Below are positions 28,763-35,555 of a stretch of DNA of 35,555 nt, piece after piece; positions within the stretch are counted from its first letter, which is position 1, and every line of letters starts with the position of its first letter. This stretch comes from CAZQIC01 sp964593555 (GTDB lineage: Bacteria > Bacteroidota > Bacteroidia > JAFLBG01). Below the pieces are notes generated by a model. It made no database searches and was not told where the DNA came from. It worked only from the letters and a program-made list of their open reading frames with translations. A program made the translations under genes and the position numbers. The stretch lies in NCBI GenBank assembly GCA_964593555.1, contig CAZQIC010000036.1:1-35555 (forward strand). Direction: 5' to 3'.

Positions 28763-31030
28763 CTATGCTTTAACATTTGCTCTGATAATATTAAGCGCCC
28801 CGCCTGCTTTGAACCATTCTATTTGTTGAGCGTTATAAGTATGATTTACTTTTATTTCATCACTGCTACCATCATTATGATTAAACATCAATGTTAAAGG
28901 CGTATTTGGAGTAAAACTAGTCAGACCAATAATATCAACTGTATCATCTTCTTTTATTTTATCGTAATCTGCTTTATTAGCAAATGTCAATCCGAGCATT
29001 CCCTGCTTCTTCAAATTTGTTTCATGGATACGCGCGAATGACTTTACCAATACCGCTCTCACACCTAAATGGCGCGGTTCCATGGCAGCGTGTTCACGTG
29101 ATGATCCTTCTCCATAATTTTCGTCACCAACAACAATTGAACCAATACCTTTAGCTTTATATTGACGTTGAACAGCTGGCACACCTTCATAAGTTCCCGT
29201 AAGCTGATTTTTGACGCTGTCTGTTTTTTCGTTAAAAGCGTTCACCGCACCGATCAACATATTGTTTGAAATATTATCAAGATGCCCACGGAATTTTAAC
29301 CATGGACCAGCCATTGAAATATGATCCGTAGTACATTTTCCTTTTGCTTTGATCAACAATTTTAATCCTTTCAGATCAACACCTTCCCATGCAGCGAAAG
29401 GATCCAACAATTGCAAACGAGAACTTGTTGGAGCAACCAATACCTGCACTTTGCTGCCATCAGCAGCGGGCGCTTGATAACCAGAATCCTCAACCGCAAA
29501 ACCTTTTGTTGGAAGTTCATCTCCTGATGGAGGATCTAACTTTACCTGTTCTCCATTTTCATTTGTTAATGTATCCTTTAGCGGATTAAAAGTAAGATCG
29601 CCTGCAATAGCCATTGCTGTTACTATTTCGGGAGACGCTACAAACGCATAAGTATTAGGATTACCATCAGCCCGTTTTGCAAAATTTCTATTGAAAGAGT
29701 GAATGATGGTATTTTTTTCTTTTTTCTCTGCTCCCATTCTGTCCCACATACCAATACAAGGGCCGCAAGCATTTGTAAACACTTTTGCTCCAATCTGATC
29801 GAACACATCCAAAAAGCCATCGCGCTTAATGGTAAAACGAATTTGCTCTGACCCCGGATTAATCAAATATTCCGATTTTGCTTTTAATTTTTTTGATGAT
29901 ACTTGCTTCGCTAAACTCACTGCACGAGAAATATCTTCGTAAGATGAATTGGTGCAAGAACCCAATAAACCAACGGAAATTTTTGTCGGCCAGCCGTTAG
30001 CTAATGCCGCTTCTTTTAATTTAGAAATTGGAGTAGCAAGATCCGGAGTAAACGGACCATTCACATGCGGCTCTAATTCCGATAAATTAATTTCTATTAC
30101 CTGGTCAAAATATTTATCAGGATTGGCATACACTTCAGCATCTGCAGTTAAATGTTCCTTTACATTGTTTGCCAACTCAGCCACATCTGCCCTGCCAGTA
30201 GCTTTTAAATAACGTTCCATAGAGGCGTCGTAACCAAATGTAGAAGTGGTAGCGCCAATTTCAGCGCCCATATTACAAATGGTTCCTTTTCCAGTACAAC
30301 TCATGGATGTTGCTCCTTCTCCAAAATATTCAACAACTGCATCTGTACCACCTTTAACAGTTAGTATTCCCGCTACTTTTAAGATCACATCTTTCGGTGC
30401 AGTCCAGCCACTAAGTTTACCGGTCAATTTTACACCAATTAATTTTGGCATTTTTAATTCCCATGCCAAGCCTGCCATTACATCGCAGGCATCTGCCCCG
30501 CCTACACCAATCGCTATCATACCCAAGCCTCCTGCATTCACTGTATGTGAATCCGTACCAATCATCATTCCACCAGGAAAAGCATAATTCTCTAGTACCA
30601 CCTGATGAATAATTCCTGCACCCGGCTTCCAAAAACCAATGCCATATTTATTTGAAACAGAACCTAAAAAATCAAACACTTCTTTGCTTTCTTTGTTTGC
30701 GAAAGCAAGATCCGTCGCGGCTCCTTCTTTAGCTGTTATCAAGTGATCACAATGAACAGTTGAAGGCACAGCCACTTTTGGACGGCCTGCCTGCATAAAT
30801 TGCAACAAAGCCATTTGGGCAGTTGCATCCTGCATGGCAACCCTATCAGGCGAAAAATCTACATATGAATTTCCTCTTTTAAAATTTTCAGGCTTTTGCT
30901 CGGCATGTAAATGAGCGTAAAGAATTTTTTCAGTAAGTGTCATTGGTTTACCCAACAATTTACGAGCCGCTTCAACTTTTGCAGGTAATGCAGCGTATAC
31001 TTTTTTTATCATCTCAATGTCAAATGCCAT
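28763..31030 (-). CDS. acn: Aconitate hydratase
   Basis: Isomerises citrate to isocitrate in the TCA cycle through a [4Fe-4S] cluster. The 755-residue length, the order of domains and the start 'KVYAALPAKVEAARKLLGKPMTLTEKILYAHL' match the mitochondrial-type aconitase found in Bacteroidota, not the 890-residue AcnA or AcnB. Cluster Cys are in 'GLLGSCTNSSYEDISRA' (about residue 358) and 'ACGPCIGMWDRMG' (about 420 and 423). Substrate motifs 'IGTDSHTVNAGGLG' and, in the swivel domain, 'GDENYGEGSSREHAAMEPRHLG' are intact. It has its own terminator and stands alone or as first gene of the leftward cluster. Confidence 0.96.
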   Translation of the reverse strand: MAFDIEMIKKVYAALPAKVEAARKLLGKPMTLTEKILYAHLHAEQKPENFKRGNSYVDFSPDRVAMQDATAQMALLQFMQAGRPKVAVPSTVHCDHLITAKEGAATDLAFANKESKEVFDFLGSVSNKYGIGFWKPGAGIIHQVVLENYAFPGGMMIGTDSHTVNAGGLGMIAIGVGGADACDVMAGLAWELKMPKLIGVKLTGKLSGWTAPKDVILKVAGILTVKGGTDAVVEYFGEGATSMSCTGKGTICNMGAEIGATTSTFGYDASMERYLKATGRADVAELANNVKEHLTADAEVYANPDKYFDQVIEINLSELEPHVNGPFTPDLATPISKLKEAALANGWPTKISVGLLGSCTNSSYEDISRAVSLAKQVSSKKLKAKSEYLINPGSEQIRFTIKRDGFLDVFDQIGAKVFTNACGPCIGMWDRMGAEKKEKNTIIHSFNRNFAKRADGNPNTYAFVASPEIVTAMAIAGDLTFNPLKDTLTNENGEQVKLDPPSGDELPTKGFAVEDSGYQAPAADGSKVQVLVAPTSSRLQLLDPFAAWEGVDLKGLKLLIKAKGKCTTDHISMAGPWLKFRGHLDNISNNMLIGAVNAFNEKTDSVKNQLTGTYEGVPAVQRQYKAKGIGSIVVGDENYGEGSSREHAAMEPRHLGVRAVLVKSFARIHETNLKKQGMLGLTFANKADYDKIKEDDTVDIIGLTSFTPNTPLTLMFNHNDGSSDEIKVNHTYNAQQIEWFKAGGALNIIRANVKA

Positions 31031-31162
31031 AATGAAAGAATTTTAAATGCAGTACTAAATTACAAAATAAATAGGGAATTTACCTGAAAGATCGGTTAAG
31101 TATTGATTTTCATCTCCAATTGCGCGTAATTTTAAATTTATAAATGACCATTAACAATTAAC

Positions 31163-31170
31163 TAACTTTG
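31163..31170 (+). promoter_or_regulatory. Candidate -7 box for the Cys-rich secreted protein gene
   Basis: TAACTTTG is an exact TAnnTTTG match, 47 nt before the ATG at 31218, within the 187-bp spacer divergent from aconitase. No clear -33 TTTG. No recognisable box for aconitase was found in the rest of the spacer; TAATTTAG (about 31065-31058 on minus) is one mismatch away. Confidence 0.4.
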
Positions 31171-31217
31171 CAACATCATCTAGGATAAAAAACCAATTTA
31201 ATCGCCACAAATTGAGA

Positions 31218-31889
31218 ATGAAAAAACAATTGTACATCCTCATTCTGGAAATACTTTTTACATTTTTCAGTGCTTATGGACAAAAGTGTGCCGTAAAAGA
31301 TACATCCGACTGGCAGAAAGTGGAAATTAAATATATGGACCTATTAAAGGTGCTTGGAAAATACAACATCATTGGTCAAACTGATATAAATTTAGGGAGG
31401 AGAATAAAGAAATTATCAGACCTAAGCGAATCTGAAAAGGAAACGCTTAAAAAATTGGCAGCGAAAGATGGCTCGTGCAGTATTTTTATATCTAACAATA
31501 AAAAAATCAACAAAAATTCAATATACTGCTGCTCGGTTGAGCCTGGAGGAAAAATTCCAAAAGTTTGCAGCTCATGTAAATGCAAATACATTCAAATTAC
31601 TACAGAGCTTGATCCAATATGCTTTAAATCTGATTCATGTTTTAAAGAATCTAATTACTTATTAACTGGAATTTCCACGGAAGGGATATCGGATAATGAT
31701 TGGACTTTCTTTAACAAGAATAAAAATTTCAAAATAAATGATACTATTCTGCTGACCGAATCCTCTATTTCTGAGAAAATCAAAAATATAACGGTAATTA
31801 ATGATTTAAAGCTGGCTTATATTATTGCATGGGTAGGAGACTGCAGCGACAACGGCGTTAATCTTCAATTTGGGTATGCACGTAAATGA
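31218..31889 (+). CDS. Secreted Cys-rich protein of unknown function
   Basis: Starting at ATG 31218 (223 residues; a TTG two codons earlier is less likely) it has a signal peptide MKKQLYILILEILFTFFSAYGQ. The mature protein contains about ten Cys, most within residues 85-145 ('GSCSIFI', 'YCCSVEPGG', 'KVCSSCKCKYI', 'ICFKSDSCF'), a cluster that could form disulfides or bind metal in the periplasm. It has no other motif I recognise. The gene is more AT-rich and Lys/Asn/Ile-rich than most neighbours and lies beside a toxin-antitoxin pair, which may suggest acquired DNA, but that is weak evidence. Confidence 0.6.
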   Translation: MKKQLYILILEILFTFFSAYGQKCAVKDTSDWQKVEIKYMDLLKVLGKYNIIGQTDINLGRRIKKLSDLSESEKETLKKLAAKDGSCSIFISNNKKINKNSIYCCSVEPGGKIPKVCSSCKCKYIQITTELDPICFKSDSCFKESNYLLTGISTEGISDNDWTFFNKNKNFKINDTILLTESSISEKIKNITVINDLKLAYIIAWVGDCSDNGVNLQFGYARK

Positions 31890-31908
31890 TGCTGAGGATA
31901 ATAACGAA

Positions 31909-32202
31909 CTATTTTTTCTTTGATTTTTCCAGAGATTGTTTAGTGCTCACAACATCCATGATTTGAATCTCCCCACTCTTTTCTTTGTAAAGCACTTTAT
32001 AATCCCTTACAACTATTCTTCGATAATCAGGATTAATTTCATCTATCTGATACTGCTTGGAAAAATGTATCGTTTGTGGACTGCTTAACAAATCGGCTTT
32101 TACGTTTTTCGCTCCTTGCAAAGACTTTTCTTTATAATAATCAAAAACTGCTTTTACTGCGGCGTGAGTTTGTTTTGTCCAAATAATTTTTATATTCTTC
32201 AT
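31909..32202 (-). CDS. RelE/ParE-family toxin
   Basis: A 97-residue basic protein (from ATG 32202; TTG 32208 would add two residues). The pattern 'IIWTKQTHAAVKAVFDYYKEKS', 'INPDYRRIVVRDYKVLYKEKSGEIQIMDVV' fits the ParE/RelE fold: two N-terminal helices then a four-stranded sheet, where 'YRRIVVRDYKVLYKE' is the usual central strand pair. ParE-like toxins act on gyrase and RelE-like ones cut mRNA; which of these applies is open. Its ATG overlaps the antitoxin stop by one base (TAATG), with antitoxin first, the standard order. It converges with the Cys-rich protein gene. Confidence 0.85.
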   Translation of the reverse strand: MKNIKIIWTKQTHAAVKAVFDYYKEKSLQGAKNVKADLLSSPQTIHFSKQYQIDEINPDYRRIVVRDYKVLYKEKSGEIQIMDVVSTKQSLEKSKKK

Positions 32203-32441
32203 TACCAATTATCTGATTCCTGTTCCAGCTCTTCTTGTGTAAGATAGTCTCCTGACTTAATTTGCTGCTCTGCCTTATGTAACCGTTTATTATAATCACT
32301 TTTTGTCAGCGGTTTTCCATCAACAGTATAAGCCACTGCCATTTCTTTATCAAGAATTTTATTGATCTTATTTAAGAGAGATTCTTTTTGAACACTAAGT
32401 AGCTTTTGAACTACATCCAGTTTGGCCGCCTGTATACTCAT
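32202..32441 (-). CDS. Antitoxin of the ParE-type pair
   Basis: A 79-residue acidic-tailed protein upstream of the toxin. The N-terminal 30 residues are helical (AAKLDVVQKLLSVQKESLLNKINKIL), the middle reads 'VAYTVDGKPLTKSDYNKRLHKAEQQIKSGDYLTQEELEQESD', a form I associate with Bacteroidota addiction-module antitoxins. No classic ribbon-helix-helix or HTH is evident, so autoregulation cannot be predicted with confidence. TAACTTTA (32471-32464 on minus), one mismatch from the -7 consensus, is a possible promoter 22 nt upstream. Confidence 0.8.
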   Translation of the reverse strand: MSIQAAKLDVVQKLLSVQKESLLNKINKILDKEMAVAYTVDGKPLTKSDYNKRLHKAEQQIKSGDYLTQEELEQESDNW

Positions 32442-32558
32442 GGTGATACGTTTTATATTTTATTAAAGTTAATGCTTTTTTACTTTTTTATCGAATTCCT
32501 TTGCAGATATTCTAGCTTGCACCAACTATTTATTAATCAATAACCATCAACAAATAAC

Positions 32559-32566
32559 TAAATTTG
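32559..32566 (+). promoter_or_regulatory. Candidate -7 box for the MacB-like permease, with possible leaderless start
   Basis: TAAATTTG matches TAnnTTTG exactly but ends only 4 nt before the ATG at 32571. If used, transcription would begin at or next to the start codon, giving a leaderless mRNA. The -33 element is not clear. Confidence 0.4.
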
Positions 32567-32570
32567 CACT

Positions 32571-33812
32571 ATGGCTCTTCTCATCAGGGAAAATATCAAC
32601 ATTTCGCTTAGCTCCATCAGGGGACAATTCCTCCGTGCCTTTTTAACCATGCTTATTATTGCTTTTGGTATTATGGCATTGGTAGGAATTCTAACTGCAA
32701 TTGAAGCTGTTAAATCATCAATCAACAGCAATTTTACCAGTATGGGCGCTAATACTTTTACTATACGTAACAGGGAAATGAGCATACGTATTGGCAAACG
32801 AGGTAAACGACCAAAAAAATTCAGAAGCATTACTTACAGTGAAGCAATCGATTTCACAAAAAAATATTCTTTTCCGGCAACACCTTCGGTAAGTACTATG
32901 GCCAGCGGACAAGCGACAGTTAAATACAAATCAAAAAAAAGCAACCCAAACATACAAGTATTTGGAGGGGATGAAAATTATTTAACAACCGGTGGATACG
33001 AATTAGAGAAAGGGCGAAATTTCAGTTTGCAGGATATACAATACGGAAATAATGTTGTGCTGATCGGTAAAAATATTGCAAGCTCATTGTTTACTGTTAA
33101 AGAAGATCCTTTAGATAAGACCATAAATATTGGCTCGGGAAAATACAGGGTAATTGGATTGCTGAAAGAAAAAGGAAGCAGCATGGGTTTTGGCGGTGAT
33201 AAAGTTTGCATAATACCGCTCGATAATGCACGCGTTTATTTTTCGAGACCCAATATGACTTTCACGATTAATGTACTGGTGAACAATCAGCAACTAATGG
33301 AACTGGCGATAAACGAAGCAATAGGAGTATTCAGAATAATACGGAATGTAAACCTTGCCGATGACGAAAATTTTGAAATTGTAAAAAGCGACAGCCTTGC
33401 GAATATTTTGATTGACAATATTCAGAAAGTAACTTATGGTGCAACAGCGATTGGCATAATTACTTTATTGGGAGCAGCGATTGGATTAATGAACATCATG
33501 CTTGTATCGGTAACAGAACGTACAAAAGAAATTGGGACAAGAAAAGCGATTGGCGCCTCTGCAAAAACAATACGTAACCAGTTTTTAGTTGAAGCCATTG
33601 TTATTTGTCAGTTGGGCGGATTATTAGGAATAATTTTAGGAATTCTCATTGGCAACATCATCAGTTATTTTATGAACATAGGTTTTATTGTTCCCTGGTT
33701 ATGGATATTTACCGGCATTGCAATTTGTTTTGTAGTGGGACTGGTTTCAGGGCTGTATCCTGCTATAAAAGCTTCTAGGCTGGATCCTATTGAGGCGTTA
33801 AGGTTTGAATAG
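32571..33812 (+). CDS. MacB/FtsX-type ABC transporter permease
   Basis: A 413-residue inner-membrane protein of the type VII ABC (MacB, LolC, FtsX) superfamily. Layout: membrane segment 1 at about 25-48 ('FLTMLIIAFGIMALVGI'), a large periplasmic domain 49-285 (MacB_PCD: 'SMGANTFTIRNREMS', 'GGDENYLTTGGYELEKGRNFS', 'VVLIGKNIASSLF'), then three segments at about 290-315, 345-370 and 380-400 with the FtsX motif 'VTERTKEIGTRKAIGAS' between them and the end 'SGLYPAIKASRLDPIEALRFE', diagnostic of the family. There is no ATPase gene next to it, so its partner must be elsewhere. Such systems move lipoproteins, peptides or act mechanically across the envelope. Confidence 0.92.
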   Translation: MALLIRENINISLSSIRGQFLRAFLTMLIIAFGIMALVGILTAIEAVKSSINSNFTSMGANTFTIRNREMSIRIGKRGKRPKKFRSITYSEAIDFTKKYSFPATPSVSTMASGQATVKYKSKKSNPNIQVFGGDENYLTTGGYELEKGRNFSLQDIQYGNNVVLIGKNIASSLFTVKEDPLDKTINIGSGKYRVIGLLKEKGSSMGFGGDKVCIIPLDNARVYFSRPNMTFTINVLVNNQQLMELAINEAIGVFRIIRNVNLADDENFEIVKSDSLANILIDNIQKVTYGATAIGIITLLGAAIGLMNIMLVSVTERTKEIGTRKAIGASAKTIRNQFLVEAIVICQLGGLLGIILGILIGNIISYFMNIGFIVPWLWIFTGIAICFVVGLVSGLYPAIKASRLDPIEALRFE

Positions 33813-33825
33813 GAGTTGGAAGCAC

Positions 33826-33880
33826 GAAGTTGGAAGTTGGAAGTTGGAAGTTGGAAGTTGGAAGTTGGAAGTTGGAAGTT
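33826..33880. repeat. Heptamer tandem repeat (GAAGTTG), about 8 units
   Basis: Seven exact copies of GAAGTTG (33826-33874) and a partial eighth (GAAGTT) stand in the 93-bp spacer between the permease and bestrophin genes, preceded by one degenerate copy (GAGTTGGAAG). Because seven is not a multiple of three, a frame through it gives a repeating SWKLEVG peptide that is not a gene. The unit number may vary by slippage. Confidence 0.95.
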
Positions 33881-33905
33881 AAGAGGTAATTTAAAAAAAA
33901 TAATT

Positions 33906-34772
33906 ATGATATCATATAATCCAAAAGAATGGTTTACGTTTATTTTTAAATTTCACAAATCCGACACGGTAAGAAAACTTCTGCCTTTGTTATTAGGCAT
34001 TGGCATTTACTAAGGTCTTGTTGCTTATTTTATACTGGATCATTTTAAAATCTCCAAATCAAGTCACATCAGTAACCTAACGATAATGCATGGCATGCTT
34101 GGTTTTGTCATTTCGCTATTATTGGTATTCAGGACCAACACCGCGTATGACCGTTGGTGGGAAGGGAGAAAGTTATGGGGGTCGTTGATCAACAATAGCA
34201 GGAACCTGGCTATAAAAATTGCCGCATTTACCCATGAAGAAAAGGAAAGAGATTTTTTTAAAAAAATGATATCGGGTTTTGCGTTTGCACTAAGTAATCA
34301 TTTACAAAATGAAAAAACACGCTTAGAACTATTTGAAGATAACGACATTAAAATTGATCACAGCAAACATATACCCAACCAGATCGCGAGTGTTATTATG
34401 CAAAGGGTAAATGGAATGTACCGTTCACAAAAAATTACCGGCAACCAATTGATCCTTCTTAACAATGAAATACAATCGCTGAGTGATATTTGTGGCGCAT
34501 GTGAAAGAATTAAAAACACGCCCATACCTTATTCCTATAGCGCATTTATAAAAAAATTTATTTTCTTTTATGTAATGACTTTGCCATTCGGATATGCATT
34601 CAGCCTGGGTTATTATGTAATCCCGGTAGTTGTATTTATTTTCTACGTATTAGCAAGCCTCGAGTTAATTGCTGAAGAAATAGAAGATCCTTTTGGTGGA
34701 GATACAAACGATTTGCCCATGGATCGTTTATCTGCAACAATAGAAAAAAATGTTCAGGAAATTCTGATGTAA
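33906..34772 (+). pseudogene. Bestrophin-family anion channel, interrupted by one TAA
   Basis: Read through, this is a 288-codon bestrophin/RFP-TM (UPF0187, YneE-like) gene of normal length. The N terminus MISYNPKEWFTFIFKFHKSDTV and segment 'LLPLLLGIGIY' run into TAA at 34011-34013, then continue in the same frame with 'GLVAYFILDHFK', 'MHGMLGFVISLLLVFRTNTAYDRWWEGRKLWG' (the family hallmark), 'SLSDICGACERIKNTPIPYSYS', 'LPFGYAFSLGYYVIPVVVFIFYVLASLELIAEEIEDPFGGDTNDLP'. Everything else is intact. A single substitution from TCA (Ser), CAA, GAA or AAA gives TAA. It may be a true recent nonsense mutation, a sequencing error, or allow restart at ATG 34086. Upstream of it lies the heptamer repeat. Confidence 0.85.
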
Positions 34773-34776
34773 GAGC

Positions 34777-35555
34777 TTAGTTAAGCACGAATTTAAAAGT
34801 CATTGTAGTTCGCTGTTCAGCTACTCCCTCAGGGCTGGGATTAAACTTAGTGCTTAAAGCTGCCTGGCGCGCAATTGTCCACAGCATACTGCTAGTGGTT
34901 GTAGAATTTCGTTGTCCGGGCTCAGCAGAAATTACTTTTCCATTTACATCAACAACAATGGCAACGATTACCGTTCCCTCTTCCTGTGAATTATCAGCGA
35001 TATCAGGGGGCTTCACAATTTTTCTGCCTTTAAGACGCACACCATATTTCGACCCGTACGGATCATATCCATCTGCCTCAGGGGCACCGTTAGGAGTTCC
35101 TTTATTTCCATCTACACCAGATTGACCATCTCCACCCGGATTTCCAGCTTTACTATTTCTTGCTATCTTGATTGCCTCCAAAGCCTTACGCAATTCATCA
35201 CTGGCTTTTTGTTCAACAGGCTGCTCAACTTTTACCTCAGGCGCTTTGATATTCTTTGAAATACTTTTTTCAATATGAATACTTTGTTCTCCCTCATTGG
35301 TGATTACATTTTCATTATTTGAGTTGCTGCTTTCGGAAGAAGAATTATTACTTGCCGCTGCTGCACTGTTATCCTTCGACTCATTATTTCCTTTATAATT
35401 ATTCTCTACGTTACCTGTTCCTGCAACATTATTTCCAAAATCGGTTATCTCATAAGTTACTTCCGGCGGCTCCGGTTCAATAGGAAATGGAGGAATGGGA
35501 GTATAAATCACTTTCCAGATAAGATAAAGTATAACAGCGGCATGGAAAACAACAG
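34777..35555 (-). CDS. Energy transducer TonB-like protein (partial, runs off the right edge)
   Basis: The frame is open from the stop at 34777 through to the window edge, so the start is outside. The part nearest the edge encodes VVFHAAVILYLIWK followed by VIYTPIPPFPIEPEPPE: a membrane helix and Pro-rich start of the periplasmic part, typical of TonB. A GTG at 35511 is not the real start because the helix lies before it. The middle (about 30-95 from that GTG) is Asn/Ser/Glu-rich and disordered; a Gly/Asp-rich linker (GNPGGDGQSGVDGNKG) follows. The C-terminal 'GTVIVAIVVDVNGKVISAEPG' and 'ARQAALSTKFNPSPEG' match the TonB C-terminal sheet. It would pass proton-motive force to outer-membrane receptors; ExbB/ExbD may lie to the right. 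Confidence 0.87.
   Translation of the reverse strand, partial: VVFHAAVILYLIWKVIYTPIPPFPIEPEPPEVTYEITDFGNNVAGTGNVENNYKGNNESKDNSAAAASNNSSSESSNSNNENVITNEGEQSIHIEKSISKNIKAPEVKVEQPVEQKASDELRKALEAIKIARNSKAGNPGGDGQSGVDGNKGTPNGAPEADGYDPYGSKYGVRLKGRKIVKPPDIADNSQEEGTVIVAIVVDVNGKVISAEPGQRNSTTTSSMLWTIARQAALSTKFNPSPEGVAEQRTTMTFKFVLN

Noticed and set aside
33826..33880. Possible CRISPR array
   Set aside because: Units are 7 bp with no spacers and no cas genes are nearby; it is a simple tandem repeat.
33816..34013. Open frame of 65 codons starting at TTG with a repeating SWKLEVG peptide
   Set aside because: It is the heptamer repeat read in one frame and then the true start of the bestrophin gene (ATG 33906). 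The repeat peptide has no support as protein.

Overview
The window is about 35.5 kb of AT-rich DNA from a member of the Bacteroidota, probably an environmental or uncultured lineage in a draft assembly. The evidence for the phylum is: a DUF4290 gene directly before murA; a MurA with Asp at the catalytic Cys position; the long (391 aa) PurM; a TPR/PD40/carboxypeptidase-regulatory/OmpA protein of the PorE type (type IX secretion); a DUF4421 barrel protein; TAnnTTTG promoter -7 boxes in front of several genes; and short text-like tandem repeats between genes. A run of 10 N at 10014-10023 marks a scaffold join. No tRNA, rRNA, CRISPR array or insertion sequence was seen.

Layout. (1) 87-9775, all on +: a PepSY-like periplasmic protein, DUF4290, murA, a TlpA-like thioredoxin, grpE-dnaJ, an ABC exporter pair (ATPase and ABC-2 permease), a Ppx/GppA phosphatase, and an NtrC-type response regulator without a DNA-binding domain. 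(2) 9783-18465, all on -: a nucleotide-sugar cluster. UDP-glucuronate decarboxylase is followed by a tightly coupled operon of acylphosphatase, PLP aminotransferase, WbpD-like acetyltransferase, WbpB-like dehydrogenase, WbpO/TviB-like dehydrogenase, rfbB, WbpP-like 4-epimerase, a CpsB/YwqE-type tyrosine phosphatase, and a small secreted protein cut by the N gap. Together these could make a UDP-2,3-diacetamido uronic acid, dTDP-4-keto-6-deoxyglucose and UDP-xylose. No glycosyltransferase, flippase or polymerase is present. (3) 18562-20533, +: a TerC membrane protein, a 3-methyladenine DNA glycosylase and an unknown anchored protein. (4) 20556-25132, -: purM, the PorE-like protein and a second OmpA-family protein; then a lipoprotein on + (25294-25833). 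(5) 25836-31030, -: aconitase with a clear terminator, a small protein with the 20-codon stump of a lost nucleotidyltransferase, a DUF4421 barrel, an unknown KOW/Tudor-like protein and hemE. (6) 31218-end: a Cys-rich secreted protein, a ParE-type toxin-antitoxin pair, an orphan MacB/FtsX-type permease, a heptamer tandem repeat, a bestrophin gene broken by one in-frame TAA, and a TonB protein running off the right edge.

Most of the window is housekeeping and envelope biology. The points most worth checking are: Asp-type MurA (predicted fosfomycin insensitivity); the sugar operon lacking a DegT-type aminotransferase but carrying a class I/II one; a 14-bp tandem repeat translated inside rfbB; the nucleotidyltransferase stump fused by ATGA overlap to a barrel gene whose signal peptide is itself repeat-like; and the single nonsense codon in bestrophin. 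I did not find a convincing wholly new system.
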